NCBI GenBank assembly: GCA_001179505.1
Contig: CDMY01000330.1
Coordinates: forward strand, 54,125 to 118,124
DNA length: 64,000 nt
Origin: Vitrella brassicaformis
Lineage: Eukaryota > Sar > Vitrellaceae
Reading direction: 5' to 3'
Both the position numbers and the translations under genes were made by a program. The notes beneath the pieces are model-generated. The model had not been told where the DNA came from. It saw only the letters and a list, made by a program, of their open reading frames with translations, and did not search any database. This document shows positions 1 through 15,183 of this stretch, piece after piece (the stretch's first letter is position 1; each line of letters opens with the position of its first letter).

Positions 1-357
1 ACAGGAGTCACGCCCGCGTGTGTTTTGTGGGGGTGTATCGATCATACGATAAGCCCATCCCTCCGTGAGCACATCCATGCATTATCAAGAGTCGAGGTCC
101 GTATACGGTGAGTGGTGTGTTGTTTGGCCAACTACTTACAGCAGACAAATGAAAGACCAGAGGCACAACTGAATGAACACCTTCCTGGCTGCCTAGACGA
201 CGCCAGCAGACGATGACAAAAGGACGCAGCGATGTGTGCATGCAGTTGTGAATGTATGTCACATGTGTGTATGGCCTGTCTTTCCTTCCCCCCACACGGA
301 CCAAAGGCTTATATCTAAAACCTCTCTTGGTCATCCATCCACACCGTGATCGATCGG
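1..357. other. intergenic, nothing recognised
   Basis: No reading frame here looks coding and I see no structured RNA. It probably holds the 3' flank of the minus-strand coiled-coil gene that ends at 358. Confidence 0.5.
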
Positions 358-1149
358 TTATCTCTTGTTCTGCATCGCGTCGACGTTGAATGTGCGGATG
401 GCCGCCGATGGCTCATATGTCATGATGTCTGGCTCGGCCCTCTGCCGTGCTGCGATGATGGCACTGACGGCTTTTCGCTGCGCAACGCTGAAGTACGCCA
501 GATTGCGGAGGAGGCGCTGCATTTCGTGTTGCCACAGCTCTTGTAGCTGCCGGCACTTGTCGGCTCGAATGGCCTCAAGCCTGCATGCATAAGGGGCGAG
601 AGAGAGAGAGAGAGGGAGAGGTGTCTCTGAATTCTCTCATTGGCCAACGTACTCTTGTGTGAGTTGTTTTCGCGCCTCCTCTTCATGTGCCTGGAGCTTC
701 TCCTGGAGCGCCTCTCGCTGGCGACTCTCCCATTCAGCGATTGCCTTGGCAGTCTCCTCCCTCAGCCTCCGCCGCTCATCGTCTGCCTCCTTCATAAGTC
801 GCCGCTTGAGCGCCTCGACGGCTCGCCTTAGCTCCTTGTCAACGCCCCTCATCTTGCGAGTGAGTGTCTTGACACTCTCATCAATCACCCGCAGCTGCAA
901 CAGTGATCTTGTGGCAGCGTCATTGATGCGCTGGATGCAGTCCTCACTCAGCATACTTAGCCGCTCCATGGCATCGACTTTAAGTGCCCGAGACAGCCGG
1001 TTGACTTCCTCTTCCACTGCTGTCTCCTTGACTCTCGCCAAGGTCTTGGCCCACTCGTTTAGCTCCTTGTCGATTTCCTGCCGCCTCTCTTCCCTCCACG
1101 TGTCGAGGTCCTCCTGGACGCGGTGCTCTCTAGCCCTCCGCCGACACAT
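358..1149 (-). CDS. small coiled-coil protein, two exons
   Basis: Exon 1 is 1149-653 and exon 2 is 580-358. The donor GTACGT and the acceptor GCAG join a phase-2 codon exactly, giving about 239 residues. The protein is highly charged, rich in Glu, Arg, Lys, Leu and Ala with almost no Gly or Pro. Residues 10-165 are therefore predicted to form a long coiled coil. The tail continues helical and ends in NVDAMQNKR. The start is the first ATG in the frame and lies only about 110 bases from dispersed repeat copy A, so the promoter must be short or overlap the repeat. No enzymatic motif is visible. A structural or cytoskeletal role is a guess. An additional upstream exon cannot be excluded. Confidence 0.6.
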
Positions 1150-1260
1150 GTGCGCAGGCCGGTGGAGCCTTCACAAGCAGACGCGCAGACGGCACCGCAC
1201 AGCAAGAAAGCCCCTCAGTACATCCATAACATCCATACATAGAGAGTAATAAGGCCGCCT

Positions 1261-2238
1261 CCGGCTGTGTATCGAAGCGCCAGTGCTCGACAGCCACCGG
1301 AAGCAAGACGGGGCCGCAACCATGCAGGAAAGAGGCCGCTCAGAGTCTACCCACGGGGTCTCGGCATTTGAACTCCTGCCCCGGAATGGCATTTCAGGGG
1401 CTGAAAGGCACCATACAGCCAGACTCCCTCCCGTTCGCTGACATCAATTTGGACGACATTATCACCTTGAAGCTTGAGCAGCCAAATCCCGTTAGCCAGG
1501 ATGCGACGCCGAGGATGAGAGCCCCAGTGCAGTGTGCAGACCGAATGACGCACAAACTGCTGTATGTCGAGCCTCAAAGTTAAGGCCTCAGAACACTCTG
1601 TTGAGACGCAAGACCCCCCAGGATTGCCAGCTCACATCGGCAAGACCTCTCGAGGGGGTGGGTAACTCAGTGAGTCGCCCGCCTCGAGAGGTCCGACCCT
1701 TCCTCCTTCCTCCTAGGGCCTCGCCCCGCGGTGGTTCTTATACCGGACGTCTCCGCGAACCGAACCCGCGCCCTTCACGGTTGTGACAGGGAAGCACACC
1801 GACTGGGCTGTGCCTGAACTGACCAAATCGCGAGACCACTTCGGCTACACTCCGGCACTCGGCATCTTCCATCCATCAAATGGCCACGTGGCGCCGCCAA
1901 AAGCTCACAGGTGTCTCACAGAACACACACCACTAAGCTGGAGGCTCCAGTTATGCGGAAAAAGCTAAATCGGCTGGGGCCCCACCGCTGGGCCCCATTG
2001 CAGAGGAAGAGGCCGCACATCGCCAAGGAGGCCACTTCGATTGCAATTCAGTGTCAGAAGGCTCATCAGCGTCGAACTTGTGCAGTTACCTGCTTCTCGA
2101 GCAAGAACGAGCCGAGCTGCGACGGTTTTGGAGACCAGATTGGTGTGAGGCATCGGAGCCCCATTGCAGTGCGCACGCACATGGGAGAGCTGTGTGAGGA
2201 GCTCAGGCGAGATGGCGATGCACACGGCTCATCTTGGG
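1261..2238 (+). repeat. dispersed repeat, copy A
   Basis: This is one of three related copies in the window (B at 18525-19372 minus, C at 62838-63802 plus). From 1261 to about 2130 it aligns with copy C almost without gaps, and the tail from 2130 to about 2238 is shared only with copy B. It has no conserved reading frame. Conserved landmarks are an 11-base inverted repeat GACCTCTCGAG (1644-1654) / CTCGAGAGGTC (1683-1693), a nearly invariant block of about 100 bases at 1700-1800, and a GGGGCCC...GGGCCCC hairpin near 1977-1999. I cannot assign it to a known transposon class. No target-site duplication or long terminal repeat was recognised. Confidence 0.85.
1644..1693. repeat. inverted repeat in repeat copy A
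   Basis: Perfect 11-base arms enclose a 28-base loop that itself contains a near-palindrome, ACTCAGTGAGT. The same arms are present in copies B and C even where the loop changes length, which suggests the hairpin is functional. Confidence 0.85.
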
Positions 2239-2576
2239 GCGTGTCTGGCTTTGTATGCCTATCGAGAGAGGGACGGCCTGCAGGCCGAGAGCCTGGTCGA
2301 TGGCAGCCTGTATGTTGGGAGGTTTAAATCATCGATGGGACGATTCGATGCTCAAGGAAACGTGATGAGGGATGATCCAGTTGACATGCTTTCATTCCAC
2401 TTCAACAGTCCGCTCGAAAAGATCTCTGTCTTATCCTACGATCAATGCAGTTTGTAAAACGATTACGACTCGTCGACGGATACAAGTACTTTTTCGTATT
2501 CACAGACAACGGCGTCCTGCATTCGCAGGACCGGCCGATCAATACCGTCCATGAGGCAGATGAGGCAGACAGTTAA
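2239..2576 (+). pseudogene. gene remnant fused to repeat copy A
   Basis: An open frame runs from within the repeat to a stop at 2455-2457. It reads like protein over its last 60 residues, with segments LVDGSLYVGRF and DPVDMLSFHFNSP. Immediately downstream, a different frame from about 2452 to 2576 also reads like protein (VDGYKYFFVFTDNGVLHSQ) and ends at TAA. The two pieces would join if about 5 bases (TGCAG) were removed, so this looks like one coding region broken by a frameshift, or a gene with an unrecognised splice. I do not recognise the family. The upstream part is the repeat itself, so no valid start is visible. Confidence 0.35.
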
Positions 2577-2869
2577 TCAACCTACGGATCCCCCTCTCTC
2601 TCCTCCCCCCAGCCAACCACTTCTTTGAAGGGAGCCAATTGGCTAGCTATCACACCCACTCGCACACGCACCAAATCACCAAATCCCCATGGCACCCACA
2701 CATCGGTGCACCGCCCGTAATATGGATGGCATGGCCATGACGCGTGCTAGGCAGACAGACTGCCACAGAGAGACAGATAGAGAGAGAGAGAGAGAGATGG
2801 GGGAGGGAGGGGTCAGGCACAGCTCGCTCATTACACAACGCACGCCAAAAAGATCCACAGATACCACAC
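2577..2869. other. intergenic, low complexity
   Basis: CA-, GA- and CT-rich spacer between the remnant on the plus strand and the 3' end of the SNF2 gene. No gene is seen. Confidence 0.5.
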
Positions 2870-8296
<5,427 letters not shown>

Positions 8297-8346
8297 GGTG
8301 CTGTCCTCAGTTACTTCGATGCGATAGACACGCCCTTTTTCGGATT

Positions 8347-8366
8347 TGCGAGCTTTGTAGCTCGCA
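8347..8366. promoter_or_regulatory. GCGAGCT dyad between SNF2 and orphan gene
   Basis: TGCGAGCTTTGTAGCTCGCA is a perfect 8-base inverted repeat with a 4-base spacer. It lies about 50 bases upstream of the SNF2 ATG and about 210 bases upstream of the divergent gene at 8574. The heptamer recurs in every divergent gap of this window. A promoter role is inferred. Confidence 0.6.
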
Positions 8367-8573
8367 GAAGGGAAGTGAATGGGAAGGAAGGAGTACTGCT
8401 GCAGCAATCATGAGATGAGAGTCTCATTCGACGCATCTTCATCCTCCTGTACATTGATCTAGTCTAGCCGTGTGGATGGATGGCCTGCGTACGTGGTGTC
8501 CATGTCGTCTGCTGCCATCATGCAGGCTGTGATCCTGCTCCATGCATCTGCCGCCTTGACAGTGGATAGATAG

Positions 8574-10312
8574 ATGGCAGCCCTTCTGCCGGCGTTCGGG
8601 CTCGTGCACAAGGCATGCACCGGCCTGGGGACTCTGAAGAGGCTCCACACCAAGAAGACACAGGTCGATCACAGAGGCGAAGATGTGTCCATGCCATGCA
8701 CTGAGTCCTTCTTCCATCTCTCTCTGTGTGACGTGACGTGACTCAATCAGGTGTCTGAGCGGCTGACCCCCCTCCTGACGGCACTCGAGGGGCTCAAGAT
8801 CCCGTACGCCATCGCAACACGATACAGGAAGCGCCATGCCACGTCAGCCATCGTCGAGAGCCCCATGTACCTGTTCGAGTGCCTCATGAGGCAAGTGGAG
8901 GTTTTGCTGGGCACCTTCCCCACCTCTGACGATGGCGATATCGTCCTCACTGAAGACTACCTCACCTCGTTCATCAAGTAGGCGGCATCTCACAGCCACC
9001 CGGCCACACGCGGCTACCGATTGGTGGATGGACGCACTCTCTGTGTCTGTCTTCCAGGGCGCCTGGTCGTGAGGAGGCCTTGGATCTCCTCATCAAGCAG
9101 CTGGAGCTGACACAACAAGCCCTCCAGCTGGCCTTCACCACTATCACTGTGTCTGGCCTCCCGCCATGGCAGGCCATCCCATACGCGTGGAGCGATATGG
9201 GTGTGTAAGAGAAGAAGGCACGTGGGCAGACACACACACCCAGGAGCGACAAGCTACCATGTTTGCTGCGCTGTGTGTCACATGTATGTGCTTTATTCAG
9301 CGTATCACTGGGCTGACCGCCTCGTCAGTGACTATGAGATGGGACGTGTTCAGTCCATGGCCATCGCCGAGGGACGGCTCTTCACATGTGTCAACCAAAG
9401 CAAAAAAGACATCTGGTCAGTTCGTCAGAACACACACGCAAGGATGCACTGACGGATGGACGGACGCACGGACGGACGCATGCCGGTATCCGCCCATCCA
9501 TCCACCCAATGCACATTTGTTGTGCTGTTTGGCTGCAGGGTGGAGAGCACTCGGCGGTGTCAGTTCATCCTGTCCGTCGACGGCTCAGTGACCGAGCCGA
9601 CGCGAGAGGTGCCCTATCTGCTGGAGATCATCGCCGTCACCGACCACACTACAGACGCACCACAAGAGGAGGACTCGAACGGCGAGGAGGACGCCCCGCA
9701 GCCGCCCTCATCGTCAGCCGACGCCAAGAATAAGGCGCAGAGCCCCCCATTAGCCGAACGAGACGCCACTCATGTGCCCAACCTCTCTTCCAAGCTCCTT
9801 CATGCGGTCCCCTTGCACCTCCCCGACAGCCTGTCCATAACACGAGCGGCCGCTCGGAGCGTCAAACCCGCGCTGGACGAGCTGCCGTCGGGTGTGTGTG
9901 AGGATGGGGATGAGGTGATGAAGGGGCTGCCGACGACGGACCTGCACCCCCTAGATGTGTGCTACGACATGACTGTGAGCGCGACGGCGGCCCGAGGCCA
10001 GTCGAGGCTGCCGAGGCGGCTGCTGCTCATCTACGAAGGCACCTTTGTGCCACTGGAGGTGTTCGAGCTCCTGGTACTCATGGCCGCAGGTGAGTGGAGT
10101 GAAGACGCACACAGGGATGGGCAATGGACACACGAACTCTCGTGGATGGATGGATGGAGGCGTTTGCGGCTTTGTGTGTGCGTCCGTCAGATTGCCAGGT
10201 GCGTGACTCGCAGAAGGTGCTGGTGGATGCGTGGCGGCGTGTGGGGCAGCCTGACGATGTGTCCGCCCTGGCGAGTGCCGTGAGTACGTCCCTCACCATT
10301 GGGGGTGCATAG
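8574..10312 (+). CDS. orphan protein, six exons
   Basis: Exons read as 8574-8663, 8751-8977, 9058-9200, 9301-9415, 9539-10089 and 10191-10312. All junctions are GT...AG and keep the frame, giving about 415 residues. The N-terminal half looks globular and helical (segments LIKQLELTQQALQLAFTTI and YHWADRLVSDYEMG). A disordered acidic stretch (DAPQEEDSNGEEDAPQ) follows, then a hydrophobic C-terminal part (RLLLIYEGTFVPLEVFELL). I do not recognise the family and see no signal peptide or clear membrane segment. The 3' end is uncertain: a strong donor GTGAGTAC at about 10280 could splice onto an exon near 10391 reading TDRHVRAFLRRFVST and then a stop. The gene is divergent from SNF2. Confidence 0.75.
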
Positions 10313-11293
10313 CCAAAGACGAGGGCTGTGTCGTTCTTGTCGTGACTCGTCGCATTCATGAGTGCATTCACTGATAGCTAACAGACAGATCGGCACGTCA
10401 GGGCGTTTTTGCGTAGGTTTGTCAGTACGTAGCCTATCTCCCACTGATGTGTTGTTCACACTTGTGGTGCGTGTCAACCGTTGGTTGAGGCGAGACGCTC
10501 ATTGCCGATCGAAAGAGAGGACCATGTGATTTAGGCAGACACACAGACATGCATACAGACAGGCCCTTGCTTCCGAAACTTGCCCGAAGGACTGATGCGG
10601 GTATCGTTGGCGCGCCGAGAGCACATCACATCACATCACATCACAGGGGCGTGCACTGCATGCGTCCACAAATACTGACTGATCATGAAACAAACGGATC
10701 CCTCAACACAGTCGAAAAATCTCAAAGACACATCCATCCATCCAGCACTCAGCACTCGACCCTCAGGCCCTCTCTCTCGCGTATGTTTGCAAACAGGCAC
10801 GCAGGCTGGCAGGCAGGCAGTAAGGCAGTCAGGGGGGAAAGGAAAAATGTCAAAAGGCGAGACTGATCGGAGAACTAGGCAGGTCCTAGCCATAGCTAGA
10901 CAGACAGACAGACAGACAGTAGCAACCAAGGGGTACGTCGGTTGGCGGATATCCATCCCCCCTCTCCCCCTCTCTCTCTGCGATGCTGCGATGTGGCCCG
11001 TGTGTCCGTCCTCTCCTCTCATCCGATCTCGTCCAACCTCCTCCCCCTCCCTACAGCAGTCAGTAAGTGAAAGAGCCAGGCAAAACTGTGAGCATCCTCA
11101 GCAGCAGCAGCACCAGAGAGTTGGTGGGGTGGGGTGGGGTGGGCGGGCCACTCAGGAAGGGGCTATCTATGCTATGTACAAGGCTAGATGGATGGATGAA
11201 TGGATGGATGGACGGAAGGCAGGCAGGCAGGCAGGCAGGCAGAGAGCCTGGCCTGGCCGAAGAGGGGAAAAACAAGCGGCCAGGCCGGCCGGG
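10313..11293. other. convergent intergenic region
   Basis: Lies between two converging 3' ends. It contains TCACA, GACA and GGCA microsatellites (about 10625, 10900 and 11217-11241). No convincing gene or RNA is seen. Confidence 0.5.
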
Positions 11294-14200
11294 CTATGCT
11301 ATGCTATTCCATGCTGCCCTTGACGATTGCACCACAGCCGGCTCAGCAACCACATTCCCAGCCTCAGCCTCGCTCTGGTCATCAGCAGTATCAGCGGTGT
11401 GGTGGTGTGTGTCGTGTGTGGCCGCGGTGTGGTGTCGGTCGATGCTGGCTGAGGGCAGCAAGAGGTGGTCGGTGCCCGTGGTGCTGTACATCTCGTCTAA
11501 CAAACTGGCGTACTGCTCGCTTATCACGTGACGCTTCGTCTTGAATGTCGGCGTGAGCTGCAGGTTGTCGACGGTGAAGGGCTCGAGCACTACACGGAAC
11601 GACTTGACGCGCTCGTGGTCAGGCCGTGCATCGTCAGCGTTGAGGTGTTGCATCATCACCTGCAGTCAGGGAGGGGAAATGGATGGATCCAACCGGTCCG
11701 ATGTGTGTCTGCCGATTGTGTGTGGCCCACCTTCCTACCTCATTGAATGCTGGCCGTGACTGCAGGTCCATGGCCATCTGCCTGAGGCCCTCAGCGTCCC
11801 TCTGCTCGCGCATCAAGCGGATGCGGTCGCCCTCGTCCTGCACACACATACACACACACGCGGCACACGCAGGAACCTCACCTCCGTGTGTATGTCGTCT
11901 TGCTTACGGGCGTGATGAGGTCGTCGGCCTCCAGGCCCTCAACATTGGGCACGACTAAGGCACCGAGGAACTTCTCGTCCTGTCCCGAGAGCAGGATCTG
12001 TTCGACGAGTGGCGAAGTGAGGCACTGCTTCTCGATGTCCTCGGCATAGACATTCTTGCCGTTGCTCAGAACGATCGTGTCCTTGGCTCGACCAACAAAC
12101 AGCAAACTGCCTGAGCAATCCATCACAATGGACAGACACCCAATGAATGCAATCATACCGACATACCGCTTTCCGCTCTCTCTGAGGCTGCTGACCGTCG
12201 GGCAGTATTCTGCCGAGATCGCCTGTGTCAAGGAAGCCACCATCGTCGATCGCCTGGCACACACACACGTGTCAGGATGTGCCGATGCGGGTGTGTGCGT
12301 CCGTGTGTGTGAGCGATATGATAGGTTACCCTCTTGGTGGCCGGTTCGTCTTGATAGTAGCCGTGCATGACTTGCGGCCCCCGGAATTGCACCCTGCCGA
12401 TCTCGCCCGTCGGCACTTCCACGCCCCTCTCGTCTACAGCACGCATCTCTGTGCATGCCACAATCGGCCCGATCGCCCCACGCCGTCGAGTTTTAAGTGA
12501 TCCAACCACCACCACGGGTGAGGTCTCCGTCAGCCCATAGCCCTGCACTAGTGGGAAGCCCAGCAGACGCGCCGTGTCCTGGCAGACCACATAAACGAAT
12601 CAGTAGAGACAGTTAAGCACGGGTACGGTGGGTAACAGTGTGAGTGTGTGTGGCTACCTACCTCTGTCTGCAGGCTGAGTGCCGCCCCGCCCGACGTGAC
12701 GATCCGCAGCCGAGGGGCGAGTCGCCTCCGGAGCTTGTTCCAGAGGAGAGGGTAGGCCAGCAGCCGAAGAAAGGCTTTCCACACCAGCACCACACTCCTA
12801 GCCGACCCTGTGGGCTCTTCGTCGGCCTCAGATCCGCCTGAAACAAAGGAATATCGGTGCAGCAGCGAGGGACTCCTGTGGGGTCGGTCTTACTGCGGAG
12901 GTATGTTGGTGGTGGCTCGGTGGAGGCCCACCGAAGGGCTTTGATGAGCCTGAGAAGACCGAAGGAATGCGCGAAGGCATCTGCTGCCACACATGATCCA
13001 AACTTCTTCCTCTGTGGTTGCCCATCACACCTTCTCTTGATGCCCTTGGACTCGTTGAGCTTCCTCTCCACACTCTGATCGGTCAATGCACACGTGCGTC
13101 AGGCCAGGCAGTGCTCGTGATGTCGCCTCACTCTGCTGTGCTCGCCTGTTGGATGGCCTGAATCAGCCGTGGCACAAGAGCCATATGGTGCGGGCGCACC
13201 CGCACAAGATCCTCAACGAAGTGCCGCCGATCAGTATAGTGCATCTCCACACCACGAGCCAACCTGAACCAACCCCCCCCACCCCACCCACACACACACA
13301 CGCACATCGATGCACCTGAATGTGTTCTCCCGCAGCTTTTTCCCCTACATCCACAGCTGCAGACTGACAGAACAACGAGACCAGACAACACACACTCATG
13401 GCAATCTCTCGACCAGCAATGCGGTCCCCCCTTTTGCCATCCCACGCACGCTTTCGAGTAGATGTGCCACGGCGGCAGGATCGAGAGCAGGATCTCCCCC
13501 GACCGGGGATTGTCGCTCCTGGGCCCCCTCCTGAACAGAGCACGCCAGCCACGCCTCTTGGTGAGGTACGGTGGTGTGCGGTTGTGGTCGTCGACGGTGA
13601 TGGCGTAGATCTGGTGCAGCAGGTTGCCGTGTGTGAGCATGACGCCCTTGGGAATGCCCGCCGTGCCCGACGTGTACATGATGGTCGCGATGTCCTCAGG
13701 CGAGACCGAGGGAGGGTCGAAGGAGGGGGACCCTGGCAGCACATCGATGACATACAAACATGTATTGTCACACATAGTCGCCATGCGTCAGTCAGTCGGT
13801 CAGTCAGAGTGTTGGTGCATCTGTCTCACGTGTGTTGGCGAGCTTGTCGAATTGATAGGCAGGCGTCATTCCAGCCATGAGATACCCACTCCCCTCCAGC
13901 ACCACAATGAACTTGAGCCTTTCCAGAGCGCCCCCCGCCCCCAGCCTCCCCAGCAGCGCCTTGGCGTCCTCCGCGGTCTCCGCCACCAGACCCACGCTGT
14001 CCGAATGCTCAAACACGTACTTTTGCTCATCGGGCGGCGACGTCAGGCCGCGTGGGACCGAGGCTCCCCCAGCCTTCATGATGGCCTGGCTGGCGACCAG
14101 CCATCGATGGGAGTCCTCGGCCAGCAGCATGACTTTATCGCCTTTATCGAGCCCCAGCTGCTGCAACGCGCCGGCGAGGTTGTTGACCATGTCACGCGTC

Positions 14201-14674
14201 TGTGTGAACGTGAGGTTGGTGGGCGGCTCATGGTAGGGGTCGACGAGCAGCGTCCTCTCGCCGTATTGGGAGGCCAACACCTCCCACAACTCTGGCACGG
14301 AAGAGAGAAAGGGCTGCAGAACATACCGACAGACAGGCACACCAGAAAGGTGTGCGCGGCCGTGATGGACGTGACAGGTTCACTCACATCCTCACCAGTG
14401 TGGGGTGCTCCGGCAGCTCATTCGGGTCATACTGTGGCCGTTTTCGATTCAGCACATGATACAGCACCGCCTGACTCGCAAGTGCCGTGGCATGGTCAGA
14501 TCTACGCACACGCGTAGGGCCGAACAGACGCTCCAATGCAGCTCTCCTCTGCAGCTGATCAGATCGCCACGCGGAAGAAGAAGTGGGAGGGGCGATGGGG
14601 GAGGGGCTGAAGGCGGCCGCTGACGAGCAGCAGATCAGGAGGGCCAGCAGGCGCCATGCTATGTGTAGATGCAT
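11294..14674 (-). CDS. long-chain acyl-CoA synthetase, plastid-type leader
   Basis: Multi-exon member of the ANL (AMP-binding) superfamily, predicted to activate fatty acids with ATP and CoA. The P-loop is [18 protein letters not shown] (about 13660), followed by GYGLTETSP (about 12540), TGDLG (about 12245) and the adenylate-fold segment [16 protein letters not shown] (about 12080). The C-terminal lysine region reads [11 protein letters not shown] (about 11540). The order and spacing are those of eukaryotic ACSL enzymes. The ATG at 14674 opens a hydrophobic signal segment ([14 protein letters not shown]) followed by a Ser/Pro- and Arg-rich stretch, the ASAF-type bipartite leader of complex plastids. 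Plastid import is inferred from this leader. The last 40 residues are His/Thr/Ala-rich and probably disordered. The gene is divergent from the gamma-glutamyltransferase gene. Confidence 0.92.
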
Positions 14675-15183
14675 GGTGGCCCGGCTGACAAAGCCTTCAA
14701 ATAAAGTGGCCGCCTCACGCCGCCTTCAGTGGCCTGCAGGCCCTCGACATCCACATGACGCACAAAACGCCGCAGCAGGAGGCCTGCCAGACCAACACAC
14801 ATACACACCTGCCTCAAGTGGACACCACAGGATGGAGTGCATCGAATGTCTTTTTGCATACCTTTTGGCCTCTGTCAGGTCCCTCCAACGAAGCAAGATA
14901 GAAGGGAATGCTATAAGGGAGATCTCCGCGTCTGCGAGCTTAGCTGCGAGCTCAGAATTAAGGCGGGTCGACCCGTGAAACCCATGGAATGTGCGAGCTT
15001 TGACAAGCGCTGGAAACGAAGGACGCAGGTCTGATACATGACGTGTGTTGCATCATGTTTCATGTGCCATTGTGGCTTAATGTTGTTTGACCCGGGACTC
15101 ACCGCCTTGCCGATCCTAAATCTCCGTTCTCACGAGCAGTGTACCTCAAATTTTGTCAATTGGAACATCCTGCTGGTGTAAGC
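14675..15183. other. bidirectional promoter region, ACSL and GGT
   Basis: About 500 bases between divergent starts. No coding frame is convincing. It contains two directly repeated GCGAGCT motifs, annotated separately. Confidence 0.6.
14934..14952 (+). promoter_or_regulatory. two GCGAGCT motifs, ACSL/GGT promoter
   Basis: GCGAGCT occurs at 14934-14940 and 14946-14952. The string TCTGCGAGCTTAGC found here is repeated base for base at 25197-25210 in the PdhB/CDPK promoter. A role in initiation is inferred. Confidence 0.6.

Noticed and set aside
659-1249. 196-residue plus-strand open frame
   Set aside because: Exact antisense of the coiled-coil gene; Ser/Arg/Leu-rich composition is the mirror of its Glu/Lys/Arg codons.
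1700-1800. tRNA or SINE head in the invariant block of the repeat
   Set aside because: I could not place both an A box and a canonical B box (GGTTCGANTCC) at proper spacing on either strand.
8297-8407. Longer N-terminus for the SNF2 protein
   Set aside because: The extension begins at TTG, not ATG, and covers the palindromic promoter-like motif, so it is more likely 5' UTR.
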